From assembly GCF_001665685.1 (NCBI RefSeq), contig NZ_LZTB01000104.1, forward strand, positions 1-64,000: 64,000 nt of DNA. The letters are read 5' to 3'. Under the pieces are notes generated by a model, which was given only the letters and a program-made list of their open reading frames with translations, was not told where the DNA came from and made no database searches. The DNA comes from Mycobacterium sp. 852013-50091_SCH5140682 (GTDB lineage: Bacteria; Actinomycetota; Actinomycetes; Mycobacteriales; Mycobacteriaceae). A program made the position numbers and the translations under genes. Shown here in pieces: positions 23,935-34,269 of this stretch. Within the stretch, counting starts at the first letter, position 1, and every line of letters starts with the position of its first letter.

Positions 23935-26900
23935 GTGACCACGCCCGTCGGATCGATCAAGCTTGACCTGAAGATCGACGGGTCGGACTTGCCGGCTGAG
24001 ACGCTGCGCGAGATTCAGGGCGCTTTGGCGCCGGTCCTCGCCGAGATCCAGCGTCGGCTCGAAGAGGTCGAGCGCGACTATCAGCATCTGTCCCGGGAGG
24101 CCGAGAAGTCGGCCACCAAGCAGGTCACGGCGAATGAGGCTGTTGCCGAGTCGGTGGAGCACGTCGGCGACGAGCACACCAAGACAGCAGCGAAAGCCAA
24201 GTCCTCGGCGACGCTGACAACGCGGCAGATCAACGCTGTCACACGCGCATTGGATCGCCAGGCCGCGGCGTGGTCTCGGCTGGCAGTAGCACAGGCGGCG
24301 GCTGCGGCGGCGCCCAAGCCAACCGCGCCGCCTCCGCCGCCACGCACACCGGGCGGCGGGGGAGGCTCTCGGGGCGGCGGCGGTGGCCGCCGCGGTGGCG
24401 GTGGCCGTGGTGGCGGATTCTTCACCAGCCCGCTGGGTGTTAACAGCATCGCGCTCGGCGTAGGTAGCCTGCCGGCCGCCTCTGTGGCCACCCTGAATCT
24501 CGTTGGTGCCGTGCAGCAGCTCGTCCAGGTCGGCGGACTGCTGCCCGGCGTCATCGGCGGCATCGTGTCGTCGGTCGGCACCGCGAAGCTCGGTTTCTTG
24601 GGGCTGTCGGATGCTGTGACGGCCGCGTGGGAAGCGTCGAAGTCGGGCGACCCGAAGGATCTGCTGAAGGCCGTCGAGGCGCAAAAAGACCTCGCCGAGT
24701 CGGCGAAAGCGACCGTCAAGGCCATCGTCGCGGTCCGGCCACAGGTCGAGCATCTGCAGCGCGACATCGTGCAGCAGAACATGTTCGAGGGCATCGACAA
24801 GGCGTTCACCGACCTGACCAACAAGACGATGCCGACCCTCGAAAAGGGCCTGGGCGGGATCTCCAAAGCGTGGAACGGCACGTTCAAGGAACTCGGCCGG
24901 GTCGGCGGTCTCGATTCCACACAGTCGTTCCTGGACAAGCTATTCGGCAACACCGCGGAGGCGCAGACACGCGCGAACGCGGCGATCGAGCCGCTGGTGC
25001 ACGCGATCGGCACGCTCACGTCGGAGTCGAGCGATTTCCTGCCGCGCCTCGCCGACGGGCTCAAGGGCGTCACCACTCGGTTCGACAACTGGATCACCGA
25101 GTCGGTACAGAACGGCAACCTCGACAAGTGGATAAACCAGGGCATCGACGCGGCCGGCCACCTCGGTGAGACGTTCCTGAACATCGGCAAGATCCTCAAC
25201 GACCTCACCACCGCGGCTGGCGGCGACGGCGGATTCTTGAAGTGGTTGGAGGACGCCACCACCAACCTGCACAACTTCCTGACCAGCACCGAGGGCCAGA
25301 CGAAGCTCACCGAGTTCTTCCGCGAGGGCAAAGAGCAGCTGGGGCGGTGGATCGAGATCCTCAAGAACGTCGGCTCGACGCTGGTCGACGTGTACAACGG
25401 GGCCAAGCAGTGGGCGGACGTGCTGCTGCCGATCCTCAAGACCGTCACGGACATCATCGCGGCGATGCCCGGTGGAGTGACCGGTGTCGTGACGGCGTTC
25501 CTGGCGTGGAAGACCATCACCGGCATCACCGACGTCATCGGCCATCTGACCAACATGGGTGGCCTGCTCGACGGAATGCCGGGCAAGGCAAAGGGTTCGG
25601 CCACCGGGTTCGCCTCTGCGTTCAATCCCGTCACGCTGGGACTCACTGCGCTCTTCACGACGATCACCATGCTGGTCGAGAAGATCAAGTCTGACAACGA
25701 CTATGTGAAGTTGCAGGGCGATCCGAACGTGCCGCAGGAGGTCAAGGACCAGGCCACCGTCCAGAAGTTCTACCCCGACCTGGGCCGACTGCCCAACGCT
25801 TCCGATCCGGCCAACCTGGGCATGCCTGAGAAGGGATCGCTTCTCTACGAACAGATGCTGCAGGACGTCAAGGACGGCAAGTTTCAGATCCCAGGCGTCG
25901 ACCCCGCCAATGCGGACGCGACGTTCGCGCAGATTGCGGAGCAAGCAGCCAACGCGCGGAAGAACACCGAGCTGCTGGCCAACGACATCAAGACGTTGCC
26001 CGACGGCCAGGTGGTGCTGAAAGAGGACACACCCGAGGCGATCCAACGCGTCAAGGACCTCGGCTACGAGGTGCAGAAGCTGCCCGACGGCAACGTCACC
26101 GTGCGGGTGGTATTCCGGGATCCGAACGGTAACCCGATCGATCCGTCGCAGCTCCGCACTCCCGGGTTCATTCCCGCGTTCCCCGGCGACACCACGGTGC
26201 CGAAGGGTGGCCGCGCCGAAGGCGGTGTGCTGCCCGGTTATTCGCCCGGCGTCGACAACATGCTGGTGCCGATGTCCGGCGGCGAGGGCGTCATCATTCC
26301 GGAGGCGATGCGGGCACTGGGCTCCCGGTGGCTGTACAACCTCAACAGCAGCTTCCGGTCCGGCCTGTCCCGCAGGGGCTACGCCGGCGGCGGCATCGTG
26401 GGCTTCGACGATGGCGGGGTAGTGCCTGGCCTACCGCAGGACACCACAGTCCTCGGCCTGTTGTCTCAGATCCGGGATCTGTTGGCCGGCAAGGGCGGCA
26501 CGGCCGGCAACCCGCTGGCGGCGACGGCTGCGAACACCAGCAACATGAGCACGGCCGTCGACAAGGCGGCCACCAGCAGCGGCACCCAACTGGGCCCGTT
26601 CGGCACGCCGATCAAGCCACGGCACCGCGGCTACGAAGCCGCAGCGGCCGCCATCCAAGCACTCGGCGGCGATCCGGAGAAATGGCTCGGTGCTGACCCG
26701 GCCACGGTGAGCATGGCTCAGGGCGGCATCCTGCCGAACCCGATCACCGCCGCTGGCCTGCCGGGCGGCGGTGCGGACCTGAGCCGCTACGCCACCGTGC
26801 TGGCGGCATTCGCGAAGTCGGGCAACCTCGGCTCGGACCTGACCGGCCTGGGCCTGGATGCGAACGATCCTGTGGTCAAAGCGATCACGACAGCGCGGAA

Positions 26901-29346
26901 CAAGAAAAAGGGACGGCTGAGCGACGACACGATCGCCGACCTGGTCACGCAGGTTGTCGGTGGCGGCGGATATACGGGCACACTCGACTCGACGAACAGC
27001 AGCCTGATCAGTTCGCTGCAGACGTTCCGCGAGAAGCTGATGAAACCGGCGGGTTCACGGTCGCGGGGCTCGGCGGCGGCAGCTACCGGCCTTCCCATGT
27101 CGGCGCTGCCTGCAGGCGTCCTAGATCCGGTCACTGCCTACGCCCAGGCCCACAGCGGCGGGCAATACAGCTGGGGTGCGAGCGATCTCGCTGCTGGGCT
27201 GAGCGATTGCTCCGGCGCGGTCAGCGACCTGGTGGAAATCATCACGCAGGGCCAGGCCACGTCCAAGCGGCTGTTCTCCACCGCCGATGCCGGTTCGGTG
27301 CTCAGCTCGTTGGGCGCGGTGTCCGGCGCGGTGCCCGGTGCGCTCCAGATCGGCTGGTCGGCAGAGCACATGCGGGCCACCCTGCCCAACGGAGTGAACT
27401 TCGAGAGCGGCGGCGGCACCGGCCAAGGCGCGACGTACGGCGGCAACGCCCAGGGCGCGGCCGGAATGCCGAACATCATGAGCCTGCCGGTCAACGGCGT
27501 CCCACTGGGAGCGGGTGGCCTGCCGGGCACGTCCGGTGGCGTTGTGCCCGTATACGTCACGAACTTCGACGGGCAGATGCGCGGCGCCGAGTTCTTCAAG
27601 CCGATCGCCGACGCGGCAGCCACCGCGGCTGGCGGTGCCGCGGCCGACGTCGGTGGCGACGTTCTCACCTCCGCGCTCGGCGTCGGATTCCGCGACGTTC
27701 CGAAGGACACGGTCGACGCGGAACGACTGCTCGCCGAACGCAACCCGAACGCGCTCGCCGCCCTGGCCGGATTCAAGGTGGGGGACTACAACCGCACCGG
27801 CAGCCAGGGCGCGGCCGATAACCTCACCCAGAACGACGGGCCCGCATTCAACGCGCAGGGCCAGTTGTACTCGGACACCAGCGCGCTGATCGACCGCACA
27901 TTCACCAACCTGTCGGCGCAGATCAAGGCCAGCTTCGACCAGATGAAAGACGTGCTCTCCCAGGTGCGGGACAAGCTCACCGAGGAAGCGTTGAAGCCGG
28001 TGCTGAAATCGGCTGTGGCGGAGGGCGTCAGCGAGGTCAAGGACGCCGCCCTGGCCAGCATCGGCACCACGATGGGACAGGCCGCCGGTCCGCCGATCGC
28101 CGAGGCGGTCAACAGCAAGGTGAGCGCCGCGGTGGCGGCGTCGCAGCAGAACGGTGGGGGCAGCAGCACGGGTCAGGCACTGGTCGGTGCCCTGTTCGCC
28201 TCCGGCGGCGGTGTCAACGGCGGCACCCCCGGCAAGGACTCGGTGCCAGCCATGCTGATGCCGGGTGAGCACGTGCTCACCACCAGCGACGTCGCACGCA
28301 TGGGCGGCCAACAAGGCGTGTACGCGTTCCGTCAGGCGCTGGCCCGCACCGGCGGTGTCCGGGGCTTCGCCACTGGTGGCGGGGTGAACGTCAACAACAC
28401 CGTGGGCGCCGAGTTCTTCGGTGTCTCCCAGATCCCTGTGCTGGGCGCGATCGTCAACCTGCTGGTGCGCATCCTGCTCGGCGTGCTCGGTGTGAACATC
28501 GAGGCCCGCGACACCCTCAACGAGATGACCGACGAATTCCGAAAGTTCCGTGGGGATTTCCAGGCGTTCGATGCGTCGGGCCGACTACTCAACGACACGA
28601 GCGCGTTGATGGACCGGTCGCAGTCGAGCGAGGAAATCGCTGCGCAGGAACGCATCCGGATCCTCAAGATCGTGCTCCAGGCGCTGATCAAGTACATCAT
28701 CGAGAAGGTCATCGTCCCCATCGCGAAGGCGGTGGCGAACGCGGCCATCAACGCGGGCGCGGCGGCGGCCGGCGCGGCGGTCAACAGCCAGGCCCCGGGC
28801 GCTGGCGGGATCGTGTCGGCGCTGATCAGCTCGGGCGGCTCAGCGGGCGTGGACATCCTCGCCGACATCGGCAGCGAAATCGCGGTGCAGTCGTCGGCGG
28901 TAATCATCGACATGGTGGCCGAGGGCCTGCAGTCGTACTTCCCCGACGCGGTGGGTTCCATCTTCGGTGGCGCCATGATGGAGAACCTGATCGCCGCTCC
29001 GCTTGCCGGGGCGTTGGCGATGCCGCTGGCCATGATCGGCGCTCTCACAGGCGGTTTGACCGGTCTGTTCGCCCCGCTGTCGGCTCTCGTCGGCGGCGCG
29101 TCGTTCGACAACGGTGGTATCGCCAACGGGATTGGCGTGATGCCCAAGGCGACGATCCGCCCCGAGCGGGTGCTGAACCCCGAGCAGACGGCACTGTTCG
29201 CTCGGATGGTCTCGGCGCTCGAACGCAACGGCGGCGGGCACGGCGGCCAGACGATCGTCCAGATCGGCGAGGGAGCGATTCAGGTGGCGGGCGGCCCCGA
29301 GGCTGGCCGCAACGTCCGCGACGGGCTACTGGAGTTGATGAGCTGA
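23935..29346 (+). CDS. Tape measure protein with embedded NlpC/P60-like domain
   Basis: A 1803-residue protein, the longest gene. It sets tail length. There is a coiled-coil N-terminus, a Gly/Pro-rich hinge (~120-165), and long helices with hydrophobic stretches. Residues ~1065-1180 look like a cysteine peptidase of NlpC/P60 type: LSDCSGAVSDL (Cys1092) and EHMRATL (His1145), suited to local peptidoglycan cutting at DNA entry. Three copies of the GG...VPMLMPGE-V-type motif lie at ~757-795, ~1422-1460 and ~1723-1762. GTG 23935 is supported by the upstream element. Confidence 0.95.
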   Translation: MTTPVGSIKLDLKIDGSDLPAETLREIQGALAPVLAEIQRRLEEVERDYQHLSREAEKSATKQVTANEAVAESVEHVGDEHTKTAAKAKSSATLTTRQINAVTRALDRQAAAWSRLAVAQAAAAAAPKPTAPPPPPRTPGGGGGSRGGGGGRRGGGGRGGGFFTSPLGVNSIALGVGSLPAASVATLNLVGAVQQLVQVGGLLPGVIGGIVSSVGTAKLGFLGLSDAVTAAWEASKSGDPKDLLKAVEAQKDLAESAKATVKAIVAVRPQVEHLQRDIVQQNMFEGIDKAFTDLTNKTMPTLEKGLGGISKAWNGTFKELGRVGGLDSTQSFLDKLFGNTAEAQTRANAAIEPLVHAIGTLTSESSDFLPRLADGLKGVTTRFDNWITESVQNGNLDKWINQGIDAAGHLGETFLNIGKILNDLTTAAGGDGGFLKWLEDATTNLHNFLTSTEGQTKLTEFFREGKEQLGRWIEILKNVGSTLVDVYNGAKQWADVLLPILKTVTDIIAAMPGGVTGVVTAFLAWKTITGITDVIGHLTNMGGLLDGMPGKAKGSATGFASAFNPVTLGLTALFTTITMLVEKIKSDNDYVKLQGDPNVPQEVKDQATVQKFYPDLGRLPNASDPANLGMPEKGSLLYEQMLQDVKDGKFQIPGVDPANADATFAQIAEQAANARKNTELLANDIKTLPDGQVVLKEDTPEAIQRVKDLGYEVQKLPDGNVTVRVVFRDPNGNPIDPSQLRTPGFIPAFPGDTTVPKGGRAEGGVLPGYSPGVDNMLVPMSGGEGVIIPEAMRALGSRWLYNLNSSFRSGLSRRGYAGGGIVGFDDGGVVPGLPQDTTVLGLLSQIRDLLAGKGGTAGNPLAATAANTSNMSTAVDKAATSSGTQLGPFGTPIKPRHRGYEAAAAAIQALGGDPEKWLGADPATVSMAQGGILPNPITAAGLPGGGADLSRYATVLAAFAKSGNLGSDLTGLGLDANDPVVKAITTARNKKKGRLSDDTIADLVTQVVGGGGYTGTLDSTNSSLISSLQTFREKLMKPAGSRSRGSAAAATGLPMSALPAGVLDPVTAYAQAHSGGQYSWGASDLAAGLSDCSGAVSDLVEIITQGQATSKRLFSTADAGSVLSSLGAVSGAVPGALQIGWSAEHMRATLPNGVNFESGGGTGQGATYGGNAQGAAGMPNIMSLPVNGVPLGAGGLPGTSGGVVPVYVTNFDGQMRGAEFFKPIADAAATAAGGAAADVGGDVLTSALGVGFRDVPKDTVDAERLLAERNPNALAALAGFKVGDYNRTGSQGAADNLTQNDGPAFNAQGQLYSDTSALIDRTFTNLSAQIKASFDQMKDVLSQVRDKLTEEALKPVLKSAVAEGVSEVKDAALASIGTTMGQAAGPPIAEAVNSKVSAAVAASQQNGGGSSTGQALVGALFASGGGVNGGTPGKDSVPAMLMPGEHVLTTSDVARMGGQQGVYAFRQALARTGGVRGFATGGGVNVNNTVGAEFFGVSQIPVLGAIVNLLVRILLGVLGVNIEARDTLNEMTDEFRKFRGDFQAFDASGRLLNDTSALMDRSQSSEEIAAQERIRILKIVLQALIKYIIEKVIVPIAKAVANAAINAGAAAAGAAVNSQAPGAGGIVSALISSGGSAGVDILADIGSEIAVQSSAVIIDMVAEGLQSYFPDAVGSIFGGAMMENLIAAPLAGALAMPLAMIGALTGGLTGLFAPLSALVGGASFDNGGIANGIGVMPKATIRPERVLNPEQTALFARMVSALERNGGGHGGQTIVQIGEGAIQVAGGPEAGRNVRDGLLELMS

Positions 29347-30836
29347 TGGCCTACAGAGGATGGATCGGACTCAACGGCGTCGAGATCGCCAACACCTCTC
29401 GGCTGATCGCCCACCTGGGCGCGGAGACACCGACCAGTGACGTCGGGATCTTCATCACCGACTCGGGATTCACGTATCCCGGCGGGGAGGTGTATCCCGA
29501 CGATGACCTGCACCCCGGCGGCGGGCCGTGCGCGTTGGTCGAGTCCGTCGACTACCCCGGGATGTTCGAGATCCCCGACAGCTCCGTCGAGGTCCTGCCC
29601 GGGCTGCTGACACCACCCAACGGTGCCCGCCGGTACGGGCCCGGGCTGTTCGAGGTAGACGGCACCTGCTGGGGGCCGGCCGCGATCTGCGGGTCGTGCT
29701 CCACCATGGTGGTCTACGACGACACTTGGCCGGGTCTGCGGGAGTTCCTGGGCGACACGGAGTATCGGCCGGAGTTGGCGCCGTGGTACACGACCCAGTT
29801 ACCGGAGTCGGGCGAGTTCGGCGGTGTGTGGTTGACGCGCCTCGACGGCCTGGGCCCGACGCCGGTGGAGCGGTCCATCACCCCGATGGCGGGCCCGGGG
29901 TCGGCGGCCGGACCGAACCGTGACACGGCCCGCACGCTGACGTTCGAGGCGCTGCTGATCGCCTGCACTCACGCCGGCGTCGAGTACGGGCTGCAGTGGC
30001 TGTCGTGCCTGCTGCGCGACACCACCGACAACACCACCAGCACGCTGCGCTACCTCGCGGCGTCGCCGTCGCACTCCGCGGTGGATCCGGCCAGCCTGGT
30101 CCGCGAGGTGCACGGCGTCGTCCTGACGAAAGCCCCCACGATCGTCGAGGAGCTCAACACAGAGCCCCGCCAGCACCAACAGGCCACCCTCTACCGGATC
30201 TCCTGGGAGATGACCGTTCTGAGCCCGTACGCCTACCTGCCCGGTGTCTCGGTGCACGTCGACTGGGACGAGATCACCCGCCAGTCGATCAACTGGATTC
30301 ACGCCGCCGACTGCGAGAAGCCGGAGACGTGCGTGGACATGCCCGTCATGTTCTCCACCGAATGCGCGCCGGAAGAGATCGCCGCGATCACCACGCCGCC
30401 ACCGGTGTGCGGTGGCTGCCTGCCGGTCGGGGAGATCGACAAGTACAGCTTCCGCGTGCCCACGATGGACTACGCGTTCCGGTGCCGCGAGACCGTGGTC
30501 ACCACCGTCATCCGCAACACCGGCGAGACATCGTTGACGCTGCAGGCGTTCTGGCGTGAATGCGGCTCCGATATCCGCTGCGAAGACAATCGGTTCCCCC
30601 TGCAGATCTCAGGCCTGCCGGCCGGGGCGGAACTGGTGCTCGACGGCATCACCGGCCGGTATTGGGCGCACTACGACGAGCGGACCCGCGCGGTGATCGG
30701 TGTGGTCGGCACCCCGAACGGTGCGCCGTGGCGGCCACCGATCATCGACCGGGAAGGCTGCTGGGAATTCATCATCCAGGCCGCCAGCACGGCTGAATTC
30801 GAGGTCGACATGGTGCTGACCGACCGGGAGGCTTAG
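29346..30836 (+). CDS. Minor tail protein (distal-tail type)
   Basis: A 496-residue protein directly after the tape measure (ATG overlaps its TGA). This is the normal place of the distal tail protein that begins the baseplate. It is Cys-rich (AICGSCST, PVCGGCL, CGSDIRC), with an N-terminal beta domain (WIGLNGVEIANTSRL) and a C-terminal LQISGLPAGAELVLDGITGRYW strand set typical of Dit-like modules. Confidence 0.8.
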   Translation: MAYRGWIGLNGVEIANTSRLIAHLGAETPTSDVGIFITDSGFTYPGGEVYPDDDLHPGGGPCALVESVDYPGMFEIPDSSVEVLPGLLTPPNGARRYGPGLFEVDGTCWGPAAICGSCSTMVVYDDTWPGLREFLGDTEYRPELAPWYTTQLPESGEFGGVWLTRLDGLGPTPVERSITPMAGPGSAAGPNRDTARTLTFEALLIACTHAGVEYGLQWLSCLLRDTTDNTTSTLRYLAASPSHSAVDPASLVREVHGVVLTKAPTIVEELNTEPRQHQQATLYRISWEMTVLSPYAYLPGVSVHVDWDEITRQSINWIHAADCEKPETCVDMPVMFSTECAPEEIAAITTPPPVCGGCLPVGEIDKYSFRVPTMDYAFRCRETVVTTVIRNTGETSLTLQAFWRECGSDIRCEDNRFPLQISGLPAGAELVLDGITGRYWAHYDERTRAVIGVVGTPNGAPWRPPIIDREGCWEFIIQAASTAEFEVDMVLTDREA

Positions 30837-30838
30837 CC

Positions 30839-31888
30839 GTGATCGTCGACGACGAGCAGATCGTGTCGGTCCGCACCGCCAGCGGAAAGCAGCTCTACCA
30901 GTTCCTATCCAGCGGCTACTCCCAGTTGAAGTGGACCCGGGAGCTGCGCGAGGTGTCGATTTGCAACCTCGGGGTTCCACCGAAGGCCGGCTACGTGCGG
31001 ATCCCCGACATCACGCCGTGGATGCACTGGGTGGACGTGTGGGATGGGCAGGGCCGCGAACTGTATTGGTCCGGCCCGATCCAGTCCGCCGAGCAGGGCC
31101 GCGACTGGCTGGCGCTCTCGGCGCGCGACGCGAGTTCGCTGCTGGGCCGCACACGGTGCCCGCTGACGAAACGGTGGGACGCCGCCGACCCGGCCGAGGT
31201 CGCGCGGGAACTGTGGGACGCGGCGATCGACCACCACGGCCTGAACATCAAGCCCATCTGGCGGCCCGATCCGCGGGGTGACCGCTTCGAATTCTCCTGC
31301 ACCGCAGACACTGCGATGACCGACAACGTCATCAAAGACCTGACCGACCGCGGCCTGTACTGGTCGGTGGTGGCCGGCATCCCGCTGCTCGGCCCGGCGA
31401 AGTTCGAAGCGCTCGCGACGCTGAGCGAGGACGACTTCGTCGACGGCGGACTGTCGGTGATCCGCGACGGCGCCAACACCTCGAACGATGTGCTGCTGCG
31501 TGCCGCGGACGCGGTGTCACGCGGCCGCGTCGAAATGGGCGGGCTGAGCCTGCAGAGCATCGTCAACATCGACTCGATGTTCGGTGTGTCCAACACCGAT
31601 CGGGAAGCGTACAAGTACGCCCGTTACAACGGCGTCATCCGCGACGCCATCAAGGTGCCGCCTGGGGCGTCGCTGCACCGTGACACGCCAATCTCCATGC
31701 AACTGCTGGTGCCGTCGGTGCGGCTGAATGTGGAGGCGTACGGGCTGTTGTCGACCATGGAACTGGCTGGGGTGACGGTGAACTGCTCGTCGAGCGGCGT
31801 GACCGTCGGGATCGACCTGGAGTCGGTGAACGACGATCTGCCCGAGCTGGTGGAGCTTGACCAGCAGGCACGGCAGGGCCGCCGGTGA
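30839..31888 (+). CDS. Minor tail protein (tail-associated/ReqiPepy6-gp37-like)
   Basis: A 349-residue protein, 2 nt after the previous stop. The N-terminal beta region ends in DWLALSARDASSLLGRT, then EVARELWDAAIDHHGLNIKP, a pattern of the siphovirus tail-hub family that follows Dit. It likely forms the hub to which fibres attach. The stop overlaps the next GTG. Confidence 0.78.
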   Translation: MIVDDEQIVSVRTASGKQLYQFLSSGYSQLKWTRELREVSICNLGVPPKAGYVRIPDITPWMHWVDVWDGQGRELYWSGPIQSAEQGRDWLALSARDASSLLGRTRCPLTKRWDAADPAEVARELWDAAIDHHGLNIKPIWRPDPRGDRFEFSCTADTAMTDNVIKDLTDRGLYWSVVAGIPLLGPAKFEALATLSEDDFVDGGLSVIRDGANTSNDVLLRAADAVSRGRVEMGGLSLQSIVNIDSMFGVSNTDREAYKYARYNGVIRDAIKVPPGASLHRDTPISMQLLVPSVRLNVEAYGLLSTMELAGVTVNCSSSGVTVGIDLESVNDDLPELVELDQQARQGRR

Positions 31889-34269
31889 GCGGCGTCGCGA
31901 CGCTTAGCCGGCCGCCGCGCACCGATCAGGAATGGGCGCGGCAGATTTCGCGTCGGCTCGACGTGCTCGAGAACCCGCGGTCACTGCGGGTGGTGGACTG
32001 GGTGATCAACTCGGTCGACGGGAAGCTGATCGCGACGCGGCCTGGCCAGTCCGTCGACCTGGACAACCCCACTGGTCCGGTGTCGGTCGACCTCGGCAGC
32101 CTGCGCGGCTTCACCAACACCGACCGTGAAGAGGTCATCAACGAGGCGAAAACGTCGGCGTGGCAGGAGCTTTACGAGAAGCTCACCGGCCAGCTGGACC
32201 CGGTCGACGCGCTCAAGAGCCTGTCCGATTTCTTCCGGATCGAGCTGGGCGGGCCGATCACCGCCGATCGCATCCCGCTGATCCCGCTGACGCATATCCG
32301 CGACATCAACCGGAACCTGATCCTCGACGGTGGGTTCGACACCGGCGACACCCTGCTGGGCCTGCCGGACTGGACCCACGACGCCACCGACGGCAAGAGC
32401 AAGCCAGGCTGCGCGACCGTCACCGCCGACGGCAGGTCACACATCATCTACAGCAACGACATTCAGGTCGCCAAGGACGACAAACTCAACCTCTCGGTGG
32501 CGGTGAAATGGGTCGGCCTGACCGCATTGGCGGGCAGCGACGCGATCCGGCTCAACGTCGCCGCGTACGACGCCAGCGGTGTGATGATCGGTGGCGCTCC
32601 CACGATGGTGGCGTCGGTGGCCAGCCCGTCGGGCAACAGCGGCGGCACCAACGGGTGGGGCACCACGATCAGCGGCACCTACACCGTGCCCGCCACCGCG
32701 GTGATCGTGACCGTCGAGCTGACCGTGATGGCCACCGCCACCGCCGGAACGGTGAAGTTCGACGACGCCGAGGCCCGCAAGACGGGCAGTTTCCTGCAGG
32801 ACTACGTCAAGGACCTGCCCGCGGATCTCCAGTCGCTGCTCGGATGGATCGAGGCCACGGTCAACGCCGGGCTCGGTGCGCTCGGTATTCCCGCGATGGG
32901 CAGCCTCGCGGACAAGCTGCTCGACTTCCAGGACGGTCTCTCGGATCTGCAGAACGCCGCCGAGGATGCGTTCGCCAGCGCGCAAAATGCCCTCGACGCG
33001 CTGGCCGACAAGCTCGGGATCAGCGACTGGAATGACTGGCTGACGAATCAGTGGGGCAACCTGCGCGACGCACTGGCCAATGCACCGGCCACGGTGATCG
33101 GGATGCTCGACATGACCCGGATCACCGGGCTGCCAGATCTCAACACCCAGGCCGTACAGCTCATCGAGATCATCGCCGGGCATGCCGTCACGCCGATCAC
33201 CTCGGCGTTGCAGCAGGCCAAGGACTTCATCACCGGCACCGGCAGCAAGACGCAGTTTCTCACCCTGGGTGGGCTTTTCGACCCCACCAAGCTCAACGGC
33301 CAGGTGCCGTCGACGGGTGTCGCGACCACGGTTGCTGGCGCGACCGATATCGGCGACGCTCTGCAGCAGGCGATCGACACGCTCACTCAGGGCGCGGGTG
33401 GTCTGGCCGGGACGGGCTTCGGGATCCTCGACGCCCTGGCTCAGCTCACTGGTCTACGCCAGGCCACGGCGGGCGCGAACGCCGCGGCGCTAAACGTGCA
33501 ATCGCAGTTGGCTGGCCTGGACCCGGCGGCGTCATCGGAGATCGTCAACTTCAGCGAGTATGTGAACGCCGGTGCCCCGCCGTCGATGTTCACCAAGGTT
33601 TTCGACCAGGGCTCCGGTGGAATCGTCACGTCGGGCGGCAAGTTGGTGTGGTCCGGCAGCGCTGGTGATGAGCGGTACCTGTTCAATGGCGGGCCGCTGC
33701 AGACGGATCTGTTCGAGGTGAACGTCGTTCTACCTACTGTGCCGTCGCACGGGTGGTTTGGCGCCGACGGCAACAACTTCATCTACCTCATCGGCCGATC
33801 CGACGCGGCGGGCAACAACATGTGCATCGCCGAAATCGGCTGGGACCGCGTGCGAATCATGTCCTACAACACCGGCACCACGACAGTGCTGGCCACTGTC
33901 AACCAGTCCGACATCGTCACCGGCGGCTGCCGTGTGGCATTCAAGGGCGGTAATGCTCTGCAGCCCCGGTACTTTCACGTCGCGGTCAATGATGACATCG
34001 TCACGTCGGCGACCGATATTGCCCCGGTGACTCAGCTCGGCAGCAGCTTCCGGCTGTGCGGCCTGGGTCTGAGGAAAGACTCCAGCTACGAGACGGGCAC
34101 CATCTCTGCCTGGTCGATGCTCGACGGTGGCGCGTCTGCAGGGTCCGGCGTCGTTGCGGGCATGACCGCTGCGGGGCCCACGAACCTGATCGTTTGGAAG
34201 GGCACCGCTGCTGAGTATGCGGCCATTCCGACGAAGAACCCGAACACCATCTACGCGGTCAGGAACTAA
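31885..34269 (+). CDS. Large minor tail protein with carbohydrate-binding-like domain
   Basis: A 794-residue protein. The N-terminal anchor has RTDQEWARQISRRLDVLE. A jelly-roll-like module occupies ~145-300 (NLILDGGFDTGDTLLGLPDW). A long helical/hydrophobic middle (~310-530) follows, then a lectin-like beta domain (~560-760) and the terminal WKGTAAEYAAIPTKNPNTIY-V motif common to phage fibre tips. It probably binds the cell surface. The next gene overlaps its stop. Confidence 0.82.
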   Translation: MSGVATLSRPPRTDQEWARQISRRLDVLENPRSLRVVDWVINSVDGKLIATRPGQSVDLDNPTGPVSVDLGSLRGFTNTDREEVINEAKTSAWQELYEKLTGQLDPVDALKSLSDFFRIELGGPITADRIPLIPLTHIRDINRNLILDGGFDTGDTLLGLPDWTHDATDGKSKPGCATVTADGRSHIIYSNDIQVAKDDKLNLSVAVKWVGLTALAGSDAIRLNVAAYDASGVMIGGAPTMVASVASPSGNSGGTNGWGTTISGTYTVPATAVIVTVELTVMATATAGTVKFDDAEARKTGSFLQDYVKDLPADLQSLLGWIEATVNAGLGALGIPAMGSLADKLLDFQDGLSDLQNAAEDAFASAQNALDALADKLGISDWNDWLTNQWGNLRDALANAPATVIGMLDMTRITGLPDLNTQAVQLIEIIAGHAVTPITSALQQAKDFITGTGSKTQFLTLGGLFDPTKLNGQVPSTGVATTVAGATDIGDALQQAIDTLTQGAGGLAGTGFGILDALAQLTGLRQATAGANAAALNVQSQLAGLDPAASSEIVNFSEYVNAGAPPSMFTKVFDQGSGGIVTSGGKLVWSGSAGDERYLFNGGPLQTDLFEVNVVLPTVPSHGWFGADGNNFIYLIGRSDAAGNNMCIAEIGWDRVRIMSYNTGTTTVLATVNQSDIVTGGCRVAFKGGNALQPRYFHVAVNDDIVTSATDIAPVTQLGSSFRLCGLGLRKDSSYETGTISAWSMLDGGASAGSGVVAGMTAAGPTNLIVWKGTAAEYAAIPTKNPNTIYAVRN

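Noticed and set aside
23895..23935. Programmed frameshift joining the tail chaperone to a second frame
   Set aside because: The tape measure starts 28 nt after the stop, leaving no room for an extension, and the AAAA stretch is not a strong slippery site.
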